A stretch of DNA of 64,000 nt from NCBI GenBank assembly GCA_030604885.1, contig JAUVUZ010000016.1, forward strand, positions 1 to 64,000, given 5' to 3'. The position numbers and the translations under genes are program-made. Under the pieces are notes generated by a model. It saw only the letters and a list, made by a program, of their open reading frames with translations, ran no database searches and had not been told where the DNA came from. This document shows positions 51,841 through 61,176 of this stretch, in pieces. Source of the DNA: Alphaproteobacteria bacterium. GTDB taxonomy: Bacteria; Pseudomonadota; Alphaproteobacteria; Rhodospirillales; Rhodospirillaceae. How positions within the stretch are numbered: position 1 is the first letter of the stretch; each line of letters begins with the position of its first letter.

Positions 51841-53313
51841 ATGCCGAGCGTCGCCGTCATCGGAACCGGCCCCAGCGGCCTTGCCGCCGCCAAGGCGTTG
51901 CTGGAAAAGGGCATCGAACCGGTGGTCTACGATGCCGCCGCCGACATCGGCGGCATGTGGGGCGGGCCGGGCCGGGGCGCGTGGTCGTCGTATGCCCGCA
52001 CCAACCTCTCCAAGTTTTCCTGCGTGTTCTCCGACTTCACCTGGCCGCAGCGGGGCGACGTGTTCCCGATGCGGCGCACCGTGGTGGAATATCTCAAGGC
52101 CTACGCCACGGAATTCCGCCTCGCCCGGTGCTTCCGCCTCAACACCCGGGTGGAGCGGGCGGAGCCGATCGCGCCGCACCGCTGGCGCCTCACCACCCTG
52201 TGCGAGGGCGAGCGCGAGGTGCGGGAGTTCGACTGGGTGGTGGTGGCCACCGGCGTGTTCTCCCGCCCGTTCGTGCCGGATTTCGACGGCCTGCCGGGGT
52301 TCCGGGGGAAGATCTACCACGCCGCCGACTGCTATTCGGAGGAGGTCAACCGCGCCGCGTTCGCCGACAAGCGGGTGCTGATCGTCGGTGCCGCGTTCTC
52401 GGGCACCGAGATCGCCGGGCAGATCGCGCCCTATGCGAAAAAGGTGGTGGTAGGCTTGCGCAACCCGATGTGGTTCGTACCGCGCTGGGTGCGGCCGTGG
52501 GCCGACGCGCCGCTGTTCCCGGCGGACCTGGTGTTCTACACCCGCCGCCCCGACAACCCGATGAACACCCGGCCGCGCGCGTATCTCAAGGAGATGGGCG
52601 GCGACCCGGGCCTGGTGTGCCGCGACCTCGCCTTCGACGACATCCACACCGCGCCGATGACGGTGGTGACCTCCGACGACTTCCTCCAACTGGTGCGCGA
52701 CGGCAAGGTGGCGGCGAAGCGGTCGAAGGCGTTCGCCTTCGACGACGCGGGGGTGCTCTATTCCGACGGCACCCGCGACGACCTCGACGCGGTGGTGATG
52801 TGCACCGGCTATGCCTCGGCGCTGCCGTTCCTCGCGCCCGAGGTGCTCGCCGCCATCGAGTTCGACCCGCGCGACCAGCTTCAGCCGGTGCTGCTGCACC
52901 ACCAGATGTTCCATCCGGATTTGCCGGGCCTCGCGTTCGTCGGCTATTATCGGGGACCGTACTTCCCGGTGATGGAGTTGCAGGCGCGCTGGATGGCGGG
53001 CCTCGCCGCCGGAGAAATCCCGCCGCCGTCCCTTGCACGGATGCGGGCGGGTGTCGAAATAGAGCGGGCCATCCGCAACCGGCGCCCGCGACCCCAGTTT
53101 CCGCACGGCGACTACGTGCGGCTGGCCGACGGCTTCGCCCGCGAATTCGGCGTCTACCCCGAGGGTCCCGAGGTGGCGGACATGGCGGCGCGGCTGGTGG
53201 ACGGACCGATGATCGCGGCGAACTTCCGGCTCGTGGGGCCGGATGCGAAGCCGCAGTTGGCGCGGGCGATCATGCTCTCGACCCCCGCGCCCCTGTTGGA
53301 AGGCGAACGATGA
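51841..53313 (+). CDS. Flavin-containing monooxygenase-like oxidoreductase
   Basis: A 490-residue class B flavoprotein monooxygenase-like protein. FAD site VAVIGTGPSGLAAAKALLEKG at residues 4-24, the FMO fingerprint FRGKIYHAADCY (FxGxxxHxxxY) near residue 155, the NADPH site LIVGAAFSGTEIAGQI near 180, and CTGYASALPFL. Typical reactions are N- or S-oxygenation. The ATG is preceded by a weak GGGGGCC site. The stop overlaps the DUF6314 gene (ATGA), so the two proteins may act together. Confidence 0.9.
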   Translation: MPSVAVIGTGPSGLAAAKALLEKGIEPVVYDAAADIGGMWGGPGRGAWSSYARTNLSKFSCVFSDFTWPQRGDVFPMRRTVVEYLKAYATEFRLARCFRLNTRVERAEPIAPHRWRLTTLCEGEREVREFDWVVVATGVFSRPFVPDFDGLPGFRGKIYHAADCYSEEVNRAAFADKRVLIVGAAFSGTEIAGQIAPYAKKVVVGLRNPMWFVPRWVRPWADAPLFPADLVFYTRRPDNPMNTRPRAYLKEMGGDPGLVCRDLAFDDIHTAPMTVVTSDDFLQLVRDGKVAAKRSKAFAFDDAGVLYSDGTRDDLDAVVMCTGYASALPFLAPEVLAAIEFDPRDQLQPVLLHHQMFHPDLPGLAFVGYYRGPYFPVMELQARWMAGLAAGEIPPPSLARMRAGVEIERAIRNRRPRPQFPHGDYVRLADGFAREFGVYPEGPEVADMAARLVDGPMIAANFRLVGPDAKPQLARAIMLSTPAPLLEGER

Positions 53314-53837
53314 CCGAACCTGCCGTGCAATCCTCCCCCGAAGCTCCGCCCGCCGAGCGCCCGCCGCTGGCCGACCGGGTGTTCGACCTCCTCGTCGGCA
53401 ACTGGACGATCGAGCGCGAGATCACGCCCAAGGGCAATTTCCGCGGCACCTGCAGCTTCGTCCGCACCGACGCGCGCACCCTGGCCTATGCCGAGGAGGG
53501 CACGTTGGTGCTCAACGACGGCACCAGCATGGTGGGCGAGCGCAAGCACACCTACCTGCTGCACGAGGACCGCATCGAGGTTCTGTTCGCCGACGGCCCC
53601 AACGACGGCCAGCATTTCGTCGACATCCTCTTCCCCTCCGACCCGGAGGCGGACTGGCCGCTGTGCTCGGGCGACACCCACTACTGCCTCAAGGACACCT
53701 ACAAGGCGATGTTCTGCTTCGAGACCGAGGACGAGTTCGACGTCACCTACACCGTCTGCGGCCCGGAGAAGGACTACGTCAGCCGGTCGGTCTACCGCCG
53801 CCTCAAGCCCCTGGGCGAACTCACCGCCCAGGGCTGA
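53310..53837 (+). CDS. DUF6314 family protein
   Basis: A 175-residue soluble protein whose core (LLVGNWTIEREITPKGNFRGTCSF, ERKHTYLLHEDRIEVLFADGPNDGQHFVDILFP, DTHYCLKDTYKAMFCFE, in part) matches DUF6314, a lipocalin/calycin-like small barrel. No enzyme motif is seen. It is coupled to the monooxygenase upstream and its end overlaps the convergent channel gene by 17 bases. A ligand-binding partner of the flavoenzyme is a reasonable guess, unproven. Confidence 0.82.
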   Translation: MTEPAVQSSPEAPPAERPPLADRVFDLLVGNWTIEREITPKGNFRGTCSFVRTDARTLAYAEEGTLVLNDGTSMVGERKHTYLLHEDRIEVLFADGPNDGQHFVDILFPSDPEADWPLCSGDTHYCLKDTYKAMFCFETEDEFDVTYTVCGPEKDYVSRSVYRRLKPLGELTAQG

Positions 53838-54738
53838 CCGGCGGTTCGGCGGGGGGCGTGCGCGCGTCGAGCAGGGCGCGCAGCGCTTCCGCGTCGATGC
53901 GCAGGTTCATGTCGCGCTGCGGGAACGGGATCGAGATGCCGGCGGCGTCGAGGGCCGCCTTGATCGTCTTGATCAGGTGCGACTTGAGCGGCCACCACTC
54001 GCTCGATTTCGCCCAGCAGCGCGCCACCAGGTTCACCGAACTGTCGGCCAGGCTCTCGACGAACACGTCGGGGGCCGGTTCGGGCAGCACCCGCGGCTCG
54101 GCGGCGAGCACCGCCTTCAGCGCCGCGATGGCCGCGTCCACGTCGTCGGCGTAGGAAATCCCCACCGGAATGTCGAAGCGGCGGACCGGGTTGACCGAGA
54201 AGTTGGTGATGCGCTTGCCCCAGATTTCCGAATTGGGGACGATCATCGCCACGCCTTCCGGGTTGGCGAGTTCGGTGAAGAACAGGGTGAGGTGCTTGAC
54301 CGTGCCCATGTTGCCGCCCGCGTCGACGAAGTCGCCCACCTTGAACGGGCGGAACAGCAGCAGCATCACCCCGCCCGCGATGTTGGTGAGGGTGCCCTGG
54401 AGCGCCAGGCCGATGGCGAGGCCGGCGGCGCCGATCACCGCGACGAAGCTGGTGGTCTGCACGCCGAACTGGCCGAGCACCGCGATCAGGGTGACGGCGA
54501 GGATGCCGTATTTCGCGACGCTGGCGACGAAGCCGCGCAGCATGTCGTCCACCCGCTTGAAGCGGCCGAGGTTGCTCCAGATCGCGCGGCTGATCCACGA
54601 CGCGGCGACCCACCCGGCGATCAACAGCAGCATCGCGCCGATCACCCGCAGGCCGTAGGCGGTGCCCATCGCGATCAGGGCGGCGGCGGCGCGTTCGATC
54701 GCGGCGGGGTCGAGCAGGTCGTTCACGTCCATCGGCAA
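53821..54738 (-). CDS. Mechanosensitive ion channel, MscS family
   Basis: A 305-residue small-conductance channel. Three membrane segments (about 25-50, 68-85, 90-115), the last being the pore helix with the Gly/Ala pattern VAVIGAAGLAIGLALQGTLTNIAGGVMLLLFRPFKVGDFVDAGG (in part). A beta domain and an alpha/beta cage domain follow. Opens on membrane tension to release solutes in osmotic downshift. Length and motifs match E. coli MscS. Convergent with the DUF6314 gene. Confidence 0.94.
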   Translation of the reverse strand: MPMDVNDLLDPAAIERAAAALIAMGTAYGLRVIGAMLLLIAGWVAASWISRAIWSNLGRFKRVDDMLRGFVASVAKYGILAVTLIAVLGQFGVQTTSFVAVIGAAGLAIGLALQGTLTNIAGGVMLLLFRPFKVGDFVDAGGNMGTVKHLTLFFTELANPEGVAMIVPNSEIWGKRITNFSVNPVRRFDIPVGISYADDVDAAIAALKAVLAAEPRVLPEPAPDVFVESLADSSVNLVARCWAKSSEWWPLKSHLIKTIKAALDAAGISIPFPQRDMNLRIDAEALRALLDARTPPAEPPVSPGR

Positions 54739-54814
54739 GTCCTTCCAGTTCCCGGCGTGTTCTCACAATGAAGGAACCGGGGGCGAGGTTTCAAGGAATG
54801 CGAAGGATTTAGGA

Positions 54815-56308
54815 CTAAACCGGCAGGAACAGCGACATCCGCATGCCGCCCTCGGGCCGCCGCGCCGCCTCGATGCGGCCGCCGTGGCTCTGGGCGATCG
54901 AGCGGGCGATCGAGAGGCCGAGGCCGACGCCGCCGGTCTCGCGGCTGCGCGAGGTTTCGATGCGCACGAACGGGTCGAAGATGCGCTCGATCTCGGCGTC
55001 GGTGAGTCCGGGGCCGTCGTCGTCCACGTGGATGGCGACGCCGCCGCGCGACGGCTCCACCGTCACCACCGCGCGGTTGCCGTATTTCACCGCGTTGTCC
55101 ACCAGGTTGCGCAGCGCCCGCTTGATCGACAGCGGGCGGCAGACCACGTCGGGCAGCCTGGGCGGCGGCGCCAGCTCCACCGGCACGCCGAGGTCGGAGA
55201 AGTCGTCGCACACGCTTTCCACCAGCGACGCGAGGTCGACCCGGTCGGTGGCCTCGGCGCGGGTGTCCTCGCGCACGAAGTCGAGCACCGCGTCCACCAT
55301 CTGCGTCATCTCGTCGAGGGTGGCGAGCATGCGGGTGCGGGTTTCCTCGTCGTCGATGAACTCGGAGCGCAGGCGCAACGAGGTGAGCGGCGTGCGCAGG
55401 TCGTGGGAGACCGCGGCGAGGAAGCGCATGCGGTCGGCGACGTAGCGTTGCAGGCGGCGGTTCATCAGGTTGAAGGCGCGGGTGGTGGCGCGGAACTGGT
55501 CGGGGCCGGTTTCCGGCAGGTCGGCCACCGCCTCGCCCCGGCCGAGGCGCTCGGCGGCGGCGGCGAGGCGGTTGAGCGGCCGGGTGATGCGCCGCACCGT
55601 CACCACCGCCACCGCAGCGATCAGCACCGCCGAGAGGGTGAAGGTGAGCAGCGGCGGCCAGCCCCACGGCTGGGGCGGCATGTCGAGGCTGGTTTCGGCG
55701 TTGAGCCAGAGGCCGTCGGGCAGGCGCATCGAGGCGGCGGCGGCGATCACGAACGGGTTGCGCGGTTCCTCCCGCCCCTTGAGGGCGCGCCAGCGCGCCA
55801 CGCACTCGCCGTCGACGAAGCCGGTGGTCTCGTCGATGCAGCGCCGCCAGTTGCGCGGTGCGCGCGGCTGCTCGAAGCCGGACGGCGGCGGCTCGCGGTG
55901 GCCCGCCATGTGGGGCGGCGGCGGGGTCTCGGGCATCTCGGTCTGGATGCGCAGGCGCATCTCGGCGTAGCTCTCGCTCAACAGCCCGGCGAGGCGGCGC
56001 TGCACCCGCAGGGATTCCTCGTCGGCCGGGTCGATCGCCACCAGCGGCGCGGTGGCGATCCAGAAGCGCATGTCCTCGGTCTGCAAGGCGCGCAGGATCT
56101 GCGGCCGGAGTTCGGCGGGGGATTCGAGGATCAGGCGGCTGGCGGCGGCGATGCGCTCCAGCACCTGGGATTTGTAGACCGCGCGCTGGGCGATCTTGCG
56201 TTCGTCGTGAACCACCTGGAACGCCACCATCTGCGCCACCACCAGGGCGCCGAGCAGCAGCATCGTCAACTGGCCCGCGAGGCCCCGGGGGAACAGGCGC
56301 AGGCGCAT
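54815..56308 (-). CDS. Sensor histidine kinase (EnvZ-like)
   Basis: A 497-residue membrane kinase. The first helix is residues 11-33; a periplasmic region of about 190 residues includes a proline/histidine-rich stretch (PPPPHMAGHREPPP near 130); a second helix lies at about 214-233, then HAMP, then the phospho-acceptor His302 in AAVSHDLRTPLTSL. ATP-binding boxes: N (LVDNAVKYG), G1 (VDDDGPGL) and G2 (GGVGLGLSIARS). It is adjacent to the regulator gene with no space between them. The signal is unknown; the His/Pro stretch could bind metal. Confidence 0.93.
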   Translation of the reverse strand: MRLRLFPRGLAGQLTMLLLGALVVAQMVAFQVVHDERKIAQRAVYKSQVLERIAAASRLILESPAELRPQILRALQTEDMRFWIATAPLVAIDPADEESLRVQRRLAGLLSESYAEMRLRIQTEMPETPPPPHMAGHREPPPSGFEQPRAPRNWRRCIDETTGFVDGECVARWRALKGREEPRNPFVIAAAASMRLPDGLWLNAETSLDMPPQPWGWPPLLTFTLSAVLIAAVAVVTVRRITRPLNRLAAAAERLGRGEAVADLPETGPDQFRATTRAFNLMNRRLQRYVADRMRFLAAVSHDLRTPLTSLRLRSEFIDDEETRTRMLATLDEMTQMVDAVLDFVREDTRAEATDRVDLASLVESVCDDFSDLGVPVELAPPPRLPDVVCRPLSIKRALRNLVDNAVKYGNRAVVTVEPSRGGVAIHVDDDGPGLTDAEIERIFDPFVRIETSRSRETGGVGLGLSIARSIAQSHGGRIEAARRPEGGMRMSLFLPV

Positions 56309-57049
<741 letters not shown>

Positions 57050-57265
57050 GGCGGCGTCCGGGCAGTCTGTCACACCGTCAGAATAGGCAAGCCCGGGCGC
57101 AAGCGGCGAAAAAAAACGTATCCAATTGTATCAGCCGCCGCCTTTGCCACACCGCGCGACACTTTTCCGCCGCCAACGGCGAACTTCTGCGACGTGGCGG
57201 CGCTCTAATCGGCTTCATCGGAGGGCGGGAGCCTCCCGCACGATCAATTCCACGAGGAGGACACC

Positions 57266-57670
57266 ATGAAGACCACGTTCCAGACCCTGGCGCTCGCCGC
57301 CGCGCTCGGCTTCGGCGGCCTCGCCGCCGCCCAGGCGGCCGACACCGCCCCCCAGCCGGAGGTGGATTGCCCGGCGCCGATGGCGATGCGCGGCGGCCCC
57401 GGCATGGGCAAGGACGGCGGCTTCCGCGGCCGTCACTTCGACCCGGATCGCGAACTCTCCGCCGAGCAGGTGCGGGTGCTCACCCAGGCGCACCTGATCC
57501 GCATGGGCGACGACGGCGAGTTCAAGGTCGGCGAGATTCGCGAAAGCACCGCCAAGACCTACACCGTACAGTTGCTGAAGTCCGACGGCAGCGTCGCCCG
57601 CACCCTCGAGCTGGCCAAGAACGGCATGCCCCTGCGCGGCGGCCCGAAGATGCAGCAGCAGCAGAAGTAA
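57266..57670 (+). CDS. Small secreted protein of unknown function
   Basis: A 134-residue protein with a Sec signal (ends AQAAD, about residue 25), a Met/Gly-rich segment (MAMRGGPGMGKDGGFRGRHF), then a domain (LSAEQVRVLTQAHLIRMGDDGEFKVGEIRESTAKTYTVQLLKSDGSVARTLEL, in part) reminiscent of small periplasmic proteins annotated only as hypothetical in alphaproteobacteria. Met and His could bind metal. It lies divergent from a two-component system, with GGAGGACACC ahead of the ATG, and just before a small membrane protein gene. Confidence 0.72.
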   Translation: MKTTFQTLALAAALGFGGLAAAQAADTAPQPEVDCPAPMAMRGGPGMGKDGGFRGRHFDPDRELSAEQVRVLTQAHLIRMGDDGEFKVGEIRESTAKTYTVQLLKSDGSVARTLELAKNGMPLRGGPKMQQQQK

Positions 57671-57738
57671 TACGGCCCGCGGGCGGCGGCGCTCCCCGGG
57701 AACGGAGCGCCGCCGCGCCAGGGGCGGGGAGGGACGAG

Positions 57739-57981
57739 ATGATCGACGCCAAGCGCCCGGTGGCGCTGGTTCTGCTGGCGGCAAGCCTGGTTCTGGCGGT
57801 CACCGGCATCTGGATCTGGAGCGGCGCCTGGGGCGCCGAGCGGGGCGGCGGCATCCATTCGCTGCGCCACACCTTGCGGGACATCCACCTCTACGCGGGC
57901 TGGGCGTTCATCGCCGCCGCCGTGGCGCACGTGGCGCTCAACCGGCGGCCGATGCTGCGGCACCTCGGCTTCGGCCGCTGA
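57739..57981 (+). CDS. Small membrane protein, DUF4405-like
   Basis: An 80-residue protein with two membrane segments (LVLLAASLVLAVTGIWIW and YAGWAFIAAAVAHVAL), and His residues at HSLRHTLRDIHLYAGW and VAHVALNRR in the manner of DUF4405/heme-binding b-type small membrane proteins. The ATG follows GGGGAGGGA. The open frame reaches further upstream in the secreted-protein gene but without coding character. Heme binding is a possibility from the histidine placement only. Confidence 0.7.
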   Translation: MIDAKRPVALVLLAASLVLAVTGIWIWSGAWGAERGGGIHSLRHTLRDIHLYAGWAFIAAAVAHVALNRRPMLRHLGFGR

Positions 57982-57987
57982 GCCCGG

Positions 57988-58704
57988 TCACGAGGGCTCG
58001 GTTTCGAGGCGGTGGAACAGGAAGTCGCGGGCGACGAACATGCCCGCGGTGTCGATGCCGTGGCCGAGGCCCCGGCACACGTGGCTGCGCACGTCCACCC
58101 CTGCCGCGGCGAGGGCGTGCTGGGCCAGCGACATCGCGCCGAACGGCACCATCTCGTCGGCGTCGCCGTGGATCAGCTGCACCGGCGGGCGGCAGCGGAT
58201 TTCGTCGGCGAGGCGGGAGGCGCCCACCAGCCCGCCCGAGAACCCCACCACCGCCGCCACCGGCACCTCGCGCCGCAGCGTCACTTCCAGCGCCATCATC
58301 GTGCCCTGCGAAAAGCCGATCACCGCCAGTCGCTCCGGCCCCAGGCCGTGGCGCTCCATCACCGCCGAAAGATAGTCGTTGAGCAGGCCCGCGTGGGTCT
58401 TGGCGCCCTCGGCCATGTCCTCGAGGGCGCGGGGCAGGGAGCGCGGGTCGCGCCGCAGCATGCCGGGGTCGTAGGTCTGGAGGCTGAACCACTGGAAGCC
58501 GAACGGCGCGATCTCGCACGGCTCGGGCGCGTCGGGGGCGTAGAACGCGGTGTCGGGCAGGTTGGCGGTGAGGAAGGCGGAAAAGTCGATGAGGTCGTCG
58601 CCCGAGGCGCCGTAGCCGTGGAGGAACACCACCACCGACCGCGCCGGGGCGAGGTTTCGGGTGGGGTAGAACGCGCCTTCGAGCGGCAGTCCGGAGCGGG
58701 TCAT
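57988..58704 (-). CDS. Alpha/beta-hydrolase esterase (carboxylesterase/phospholipase type)
   Basis: A 238-residue serine hydrolase. The oxyanion loop is VVVFLHGYGASGDDL, the nucleophile elbow GFSQGTM (Ser near residue 131), the acid Asp in LIHGDADEMVPF and the catalytic His in GLGHGID near the end. It matches the YpfH/abhydrolase_2 group. Substrate unknown. It begins nine bases after lrgB and is last in the korA-led transcript; it faces the small membrane protein gene seven bases away. Confidence 0.9.
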   Translation of the reverse strand: MTRSGLPLEGAFYPTRNLAPARSVVVFLHGYGASGDDLIDFSAFLTANLPDTAFYAPDAPEPCEIAPFGFQWFSLQTYDPGMLRRDPRSLPRALEDMAEGAKTHAGLLNDYLSAVMERHGLGPERLAVIGFSQGTMMALEVTLRREVPVAAVVGFSGGLVGASRLADEIRCRPPVQLIHGDADEMVPFGAMSLAQHALAAAGVDVRSHVCRGLGHGIDTAGMFVARDFLFHRLETEPS

Positions 58705-58713
58705 CGGCGCCTC

Positions 58714-59445
58714 CTAGTCGAGCATCGCGAGCATCATCGGCAGCAGGATCGGCAGCAGCACGGCGGTGGCGAGGCCGTTGAGGCCGATCGCCATGCCCGC
58801 GAACGCGCCCGCGGTCTCGCCGAACTGGAAGGCGCGCGCGGTGCCGAGGCCGTGGGCGGCGAGGCCGAGGCCGAAGCCCATGGCGCGCGGGTCGCGGATG
58901 CGGCAGACGCGGTAGATCGCCGCGGCGGTCACCGCGCCGCTGACGCCGGTGAGGATCACGAACACCGCGGTGAGCGAGGGCACGCCGCCCAGCGCCTCGG
59001 AGACGCCCATGGCGATCGGCGTGGTGACCGACTTCGGCGAGAGCGACACCAGGGTGGCGCGGTCGGCGCCGAACAGCCCGGCCAGGCCCACCGCCGCGCC
59101 CGCCGCGATCACGCAGCCCGCGGGCAGCGCCACGCCGAGCGCCACCAGCGAGCGGCGCACCTGGTCGAACTGGCGGTAGAGCGGCACCGCCAGCGCCACG
59201 GTGGCGGGGCCGAGCAGGAAGTGGATGAACTGGGCGCCCTCGAAATAGCTGTGGTAGCCGGTGCCGGTGAGGGTGAGCAGCCCGGCGAGCACGGCGATGC
59301 TCCACAGCACCGGGTTCAGGAGCGGCATCCGGCGGCATTTCACGAACAGCCAGTTGAACGCCTGGAACACCACGAGGGTGAGCGTCAGCCAGAACAGCGG
59401 CGCGCTCGCCAGATACACCCAGAGCTGGGCATAGGGCGGGGTCAT
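58714..59445 (-). CDS. lrgB: LrgB/CidB family membrane protein
   Basis: A 243-residue polytopic protein. Motifs LLGPATVALAVPLYRQ, LSPKSVTTPIAMGVSEALGG and GLAAHGLGTARAFQ are hallmarks of LrgB/YohK. With LrgA it forms a membrane complex studied in murein-hydrolase control and, in some species, export of pyruvate or glycolate. The ATG overlaps the LrgA stop (four bases). The neighbouring pyruvate/2-oxoacid oxidoreductase genes make a pyruvate link attractive. Confidence 0.94.
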   Translation of the reverse strand: MTPPYAQLWVYLASAPLFWLTLTLVVFQAFNWLFVKCRRMPLLNPVLWSIAVLAGLLTLTGTGYHSYFEGAQFIHFLLGPATVALAVPLYRQFDQVRRSLVALGVALPAGCVIAAGAAVGLAGLFGADRATLVSLSPKSVTTPIAMGVSEALGGVPSLTAVFVILTGVSGAVTAAAIYRVCRIRDPRAMGFGLGLAAHGLGTARAFQFGETAGAFAGMAIGLNGLATAVLLPILLPMMLAMLD

Positions 59446-59804
59446 TTCGGCTCCTCCGGCGGTTCGTGGCCGGGCGGCAGCAGGCGTTGCAGGATCCACG
59501 CGGTGGCGGCGATGGCGACGGCGGTGCCGCCGACGATCGAGGCGAGGATCGCCATCCACGCGTCCTCGATCTGCGACGCGTATTGAATCACGCCGACGCC
59601 CGCGGGCACGAACAGCAGGGAGAGGTGGTCGAGAAGCCGGTTGCTCACCCGCTCCACCGCCTCGGGCACATGGCGGCGGATCAGCAGGTAGAGGAACAGG
59701 AACACCATGCCGAGCACCGGGCCGGGCACCGGCAGATGGATCAGCCGCACCAGGACTTCCCCGGCGAGCTGACAGAACAGCAGCAGCGTGACGGCGCCTA
59801 GCAC
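59442..59804 (-). CDS. lrgA: LrgA/CidA family membrane protein
   Basis: A 120-residue holin-like membrane protein with four segments and the family pattern QLAGEVLVRLIHLPVPGPVLGMVFLFLYLL, then VERVSNRLLDHLSLLFVPAGVGVIQY. GTG at 59804 was chosen as start: GAGGAG lies eight bases ahead and the N-terminus then begins directly in the first membrane segment. Forms a pair with lrgB. Confidence 0.9.
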   Translation of the reverse strand: MLGAVTLLLFCQLAGEVLVRLIHLPVPGPVLGMVFLFLYLLIRRHVPEAVERVSNRLLDHLSLLFVPAGVGVIQYASQIEDAWMAILASIVGGTAVAIAATAWILQRLLPPGHEPPEEPK

Positions 59805-59845
59805 GGCGAACGTCTCCTCGTTGGAGCCGCAACGCCCGAACGGGT

Positions 59846-60343
59846 TCAGGCGATCGCGGCGGGCGGGTCCAGGTCGAGCACCGGGCCGGTATCGGGGGTG
59901 CGGGTCAGCCAGTCTTCGAGAAGCGCGACGTGCTCGCGCTCCTCGTCCGCGAATTCCAGGGCGGCGGCCTTGAGTTCGGCGTCGGCGGTGGCCGCGGCGA
60001 CGCCGCTGTAGAACGCGTACGCGCCCATCTCGCCCTTGAGGGCGAGACGCAGCGCGTCGCGGTCGTTCATGGTGTAGTCGGCTTCCCCGGCGGGGGCGTT
60101 CTCCGGGCTGTCGTCGCCCGGCCACTGGTATTCCCAGGGCTGGAGCCGGGGAATGTCGAGACCGGCGGCGCGCCGCTCGGCCTCGGCCAGGTGCAGGCGC
60201 GAGTAGTGCGCCATCTTGCGGAACAGGCGGGCGACCTCGCTTTTGCGATGAACGGAGAGGGCGTCGGCCATCTCGTCGTACTGGACGGCCGAATCCTCTT
60301 CGAGGCGAAGCGCATGCGCCAGGAACAGTTCCAGACTATTCAT
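59846..60343 (-). CDS. Ferritin-like/rubrerythrin-type diiron protein
   Basis: A 165-residue four-helix protein. The first half has LEEDSAVQYDEMADAL and HYSRLHLAEAERRA; the second has LKGEMGAYAFYSGVAA and DEEREHVALLEDWL with a complete EExxH. The pattern is that of rubrerythrin-related proteins without the rubredoxin domain, used for peroxide or iron handling. Its ATG overlaps the korB stop (ATGA), so it may protect the oxygen-sensitive oxidoreductase. Confidence 0.82.
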   Translation of the reverse strand: MNSLELFLAHALRLEEDSAVQYDEMADALSVHRKSEVARLFRKMAHYSRLHLAEAERRAAGLDIPRLQPWEYQWPGDDSPENAPAGEADYTMNDRDALRLALKGEMGAYAFYSGVAAATADAELKAAALEFADEEREHVALLEDWLTRTPDTGPVLDLDPPAAIA

Positions 60344-61176
60344 AGAGAGAATTGCCTTTCCAACGCGTCCAGGGACTCGGGTTCGTGACGGAGAGGCTTA
60401 TAGGACGGTTCGACGGATTTGAACAGGGTTCCGAGCGAAAAACCGTCGTCGTCGATCAGGCGGCGGCGCGCTTCGCGGCGGTCGGTGCAGGGTTCGGTGA
60501 AGCTTTCATGCACCAGGGTCTTGTATTCCCGCATCTCCGGCCGGTAGGTGACGCAGGGGGAAATCACCTGGATGAACGAGAATCCGGGGTGGCGGATCGC
60601 CTCGGCGATGGTCTGGGTGAGGGCCTGCACCTTGCCCGAGAAGCACCGCGCCACGTGACTCGCCCCCGCCGTGAGCGCGAGGTCGAGGGGCTGGAGCGGC
60701 GCCACGCCCGGACCTTCCGGCGTCAGCTTGCTTTCCGACCAGTCGGCGGCGGAGGTGGGCGAGGCCTGGCCCTTGGTCATGCCGTAGACCGCGTTGTCCA
60801 TGACGATGTAGGTGAGGTCGAGGTTGCGGCGGCAGGCGTGGAGGAAGTGGTTGCCGCCGATCGAGAAGCCGTCGCCGTCGCCGCCCGCGCACAGCACCGT
60901 CAGCTCGGGCCGGGCGAGCTTGAGGCCCTGGGCGATCGGCAGCGCGCGGCCGTGGATGCCGTGGAAGCCGTAGACCGAGGTGTAGGCGGCGATGCGCGAC
61001 GAGCAGCCGATGCCCGAGATCAGCGCCACGTCCTCCCGCGGCAGGCGCAGCGCCGCGAGCGCCTTCAGGATCGCCGAGAGCACGGCGTAGTCGCCGCAGC
61101 CCGGGCACCACACCGGCGTGACGTCGGACTTGTAGTCGGTGAAATCCAGTTCGGGGGCGAGAACCTGGTTCATCAT
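60340..61176 (-). CDS. korB: 2-oxoacid:ferredoxin oxidoreductase beta subunit
   Basis: A 278-residue thiamine-diphosphate subunit. Motifs: VWCPGCGDYAVL, GIGCSSR, AGGDGDGFSIGGNHFLHACRRN (TPP/Mg site) and MDNAVYGMTKGQASPTS, with a further cysteine in SPCVTYRPE; the four cysteines are the [4Fe-4S] ligands of the KorB type. The complex oxidises 2-oxoglutarate or another 2-oxoacid with CoA and reduces ferredoxin. The ATG overlaps the korA stop. Confidence 0.94.
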   Translation of the reverse strand: MMNQVLAPELDFTDYKSDVTPVWCPGCGDYAVLSAILKALAALRLPREDVALISGIGCSSRIAAYTSVYGFHGIHGRALPIAQGLKLARPELTVLCAGGDGDGFSIGGNHFLHACRRNLDLTYIVMDNAVYGMTKGQASPTSAADWSESKLTPEGPGVAPLQPLDLALTAGASHVARCFSGKVQALTQTIAEAIRHPGFSFIQVISPCVTYRPEMREYKTLVHESFTEPCTDRREARRRLIDDDGFSLGTLFKSVEPSYKPLRHEPESLDALERQFSL

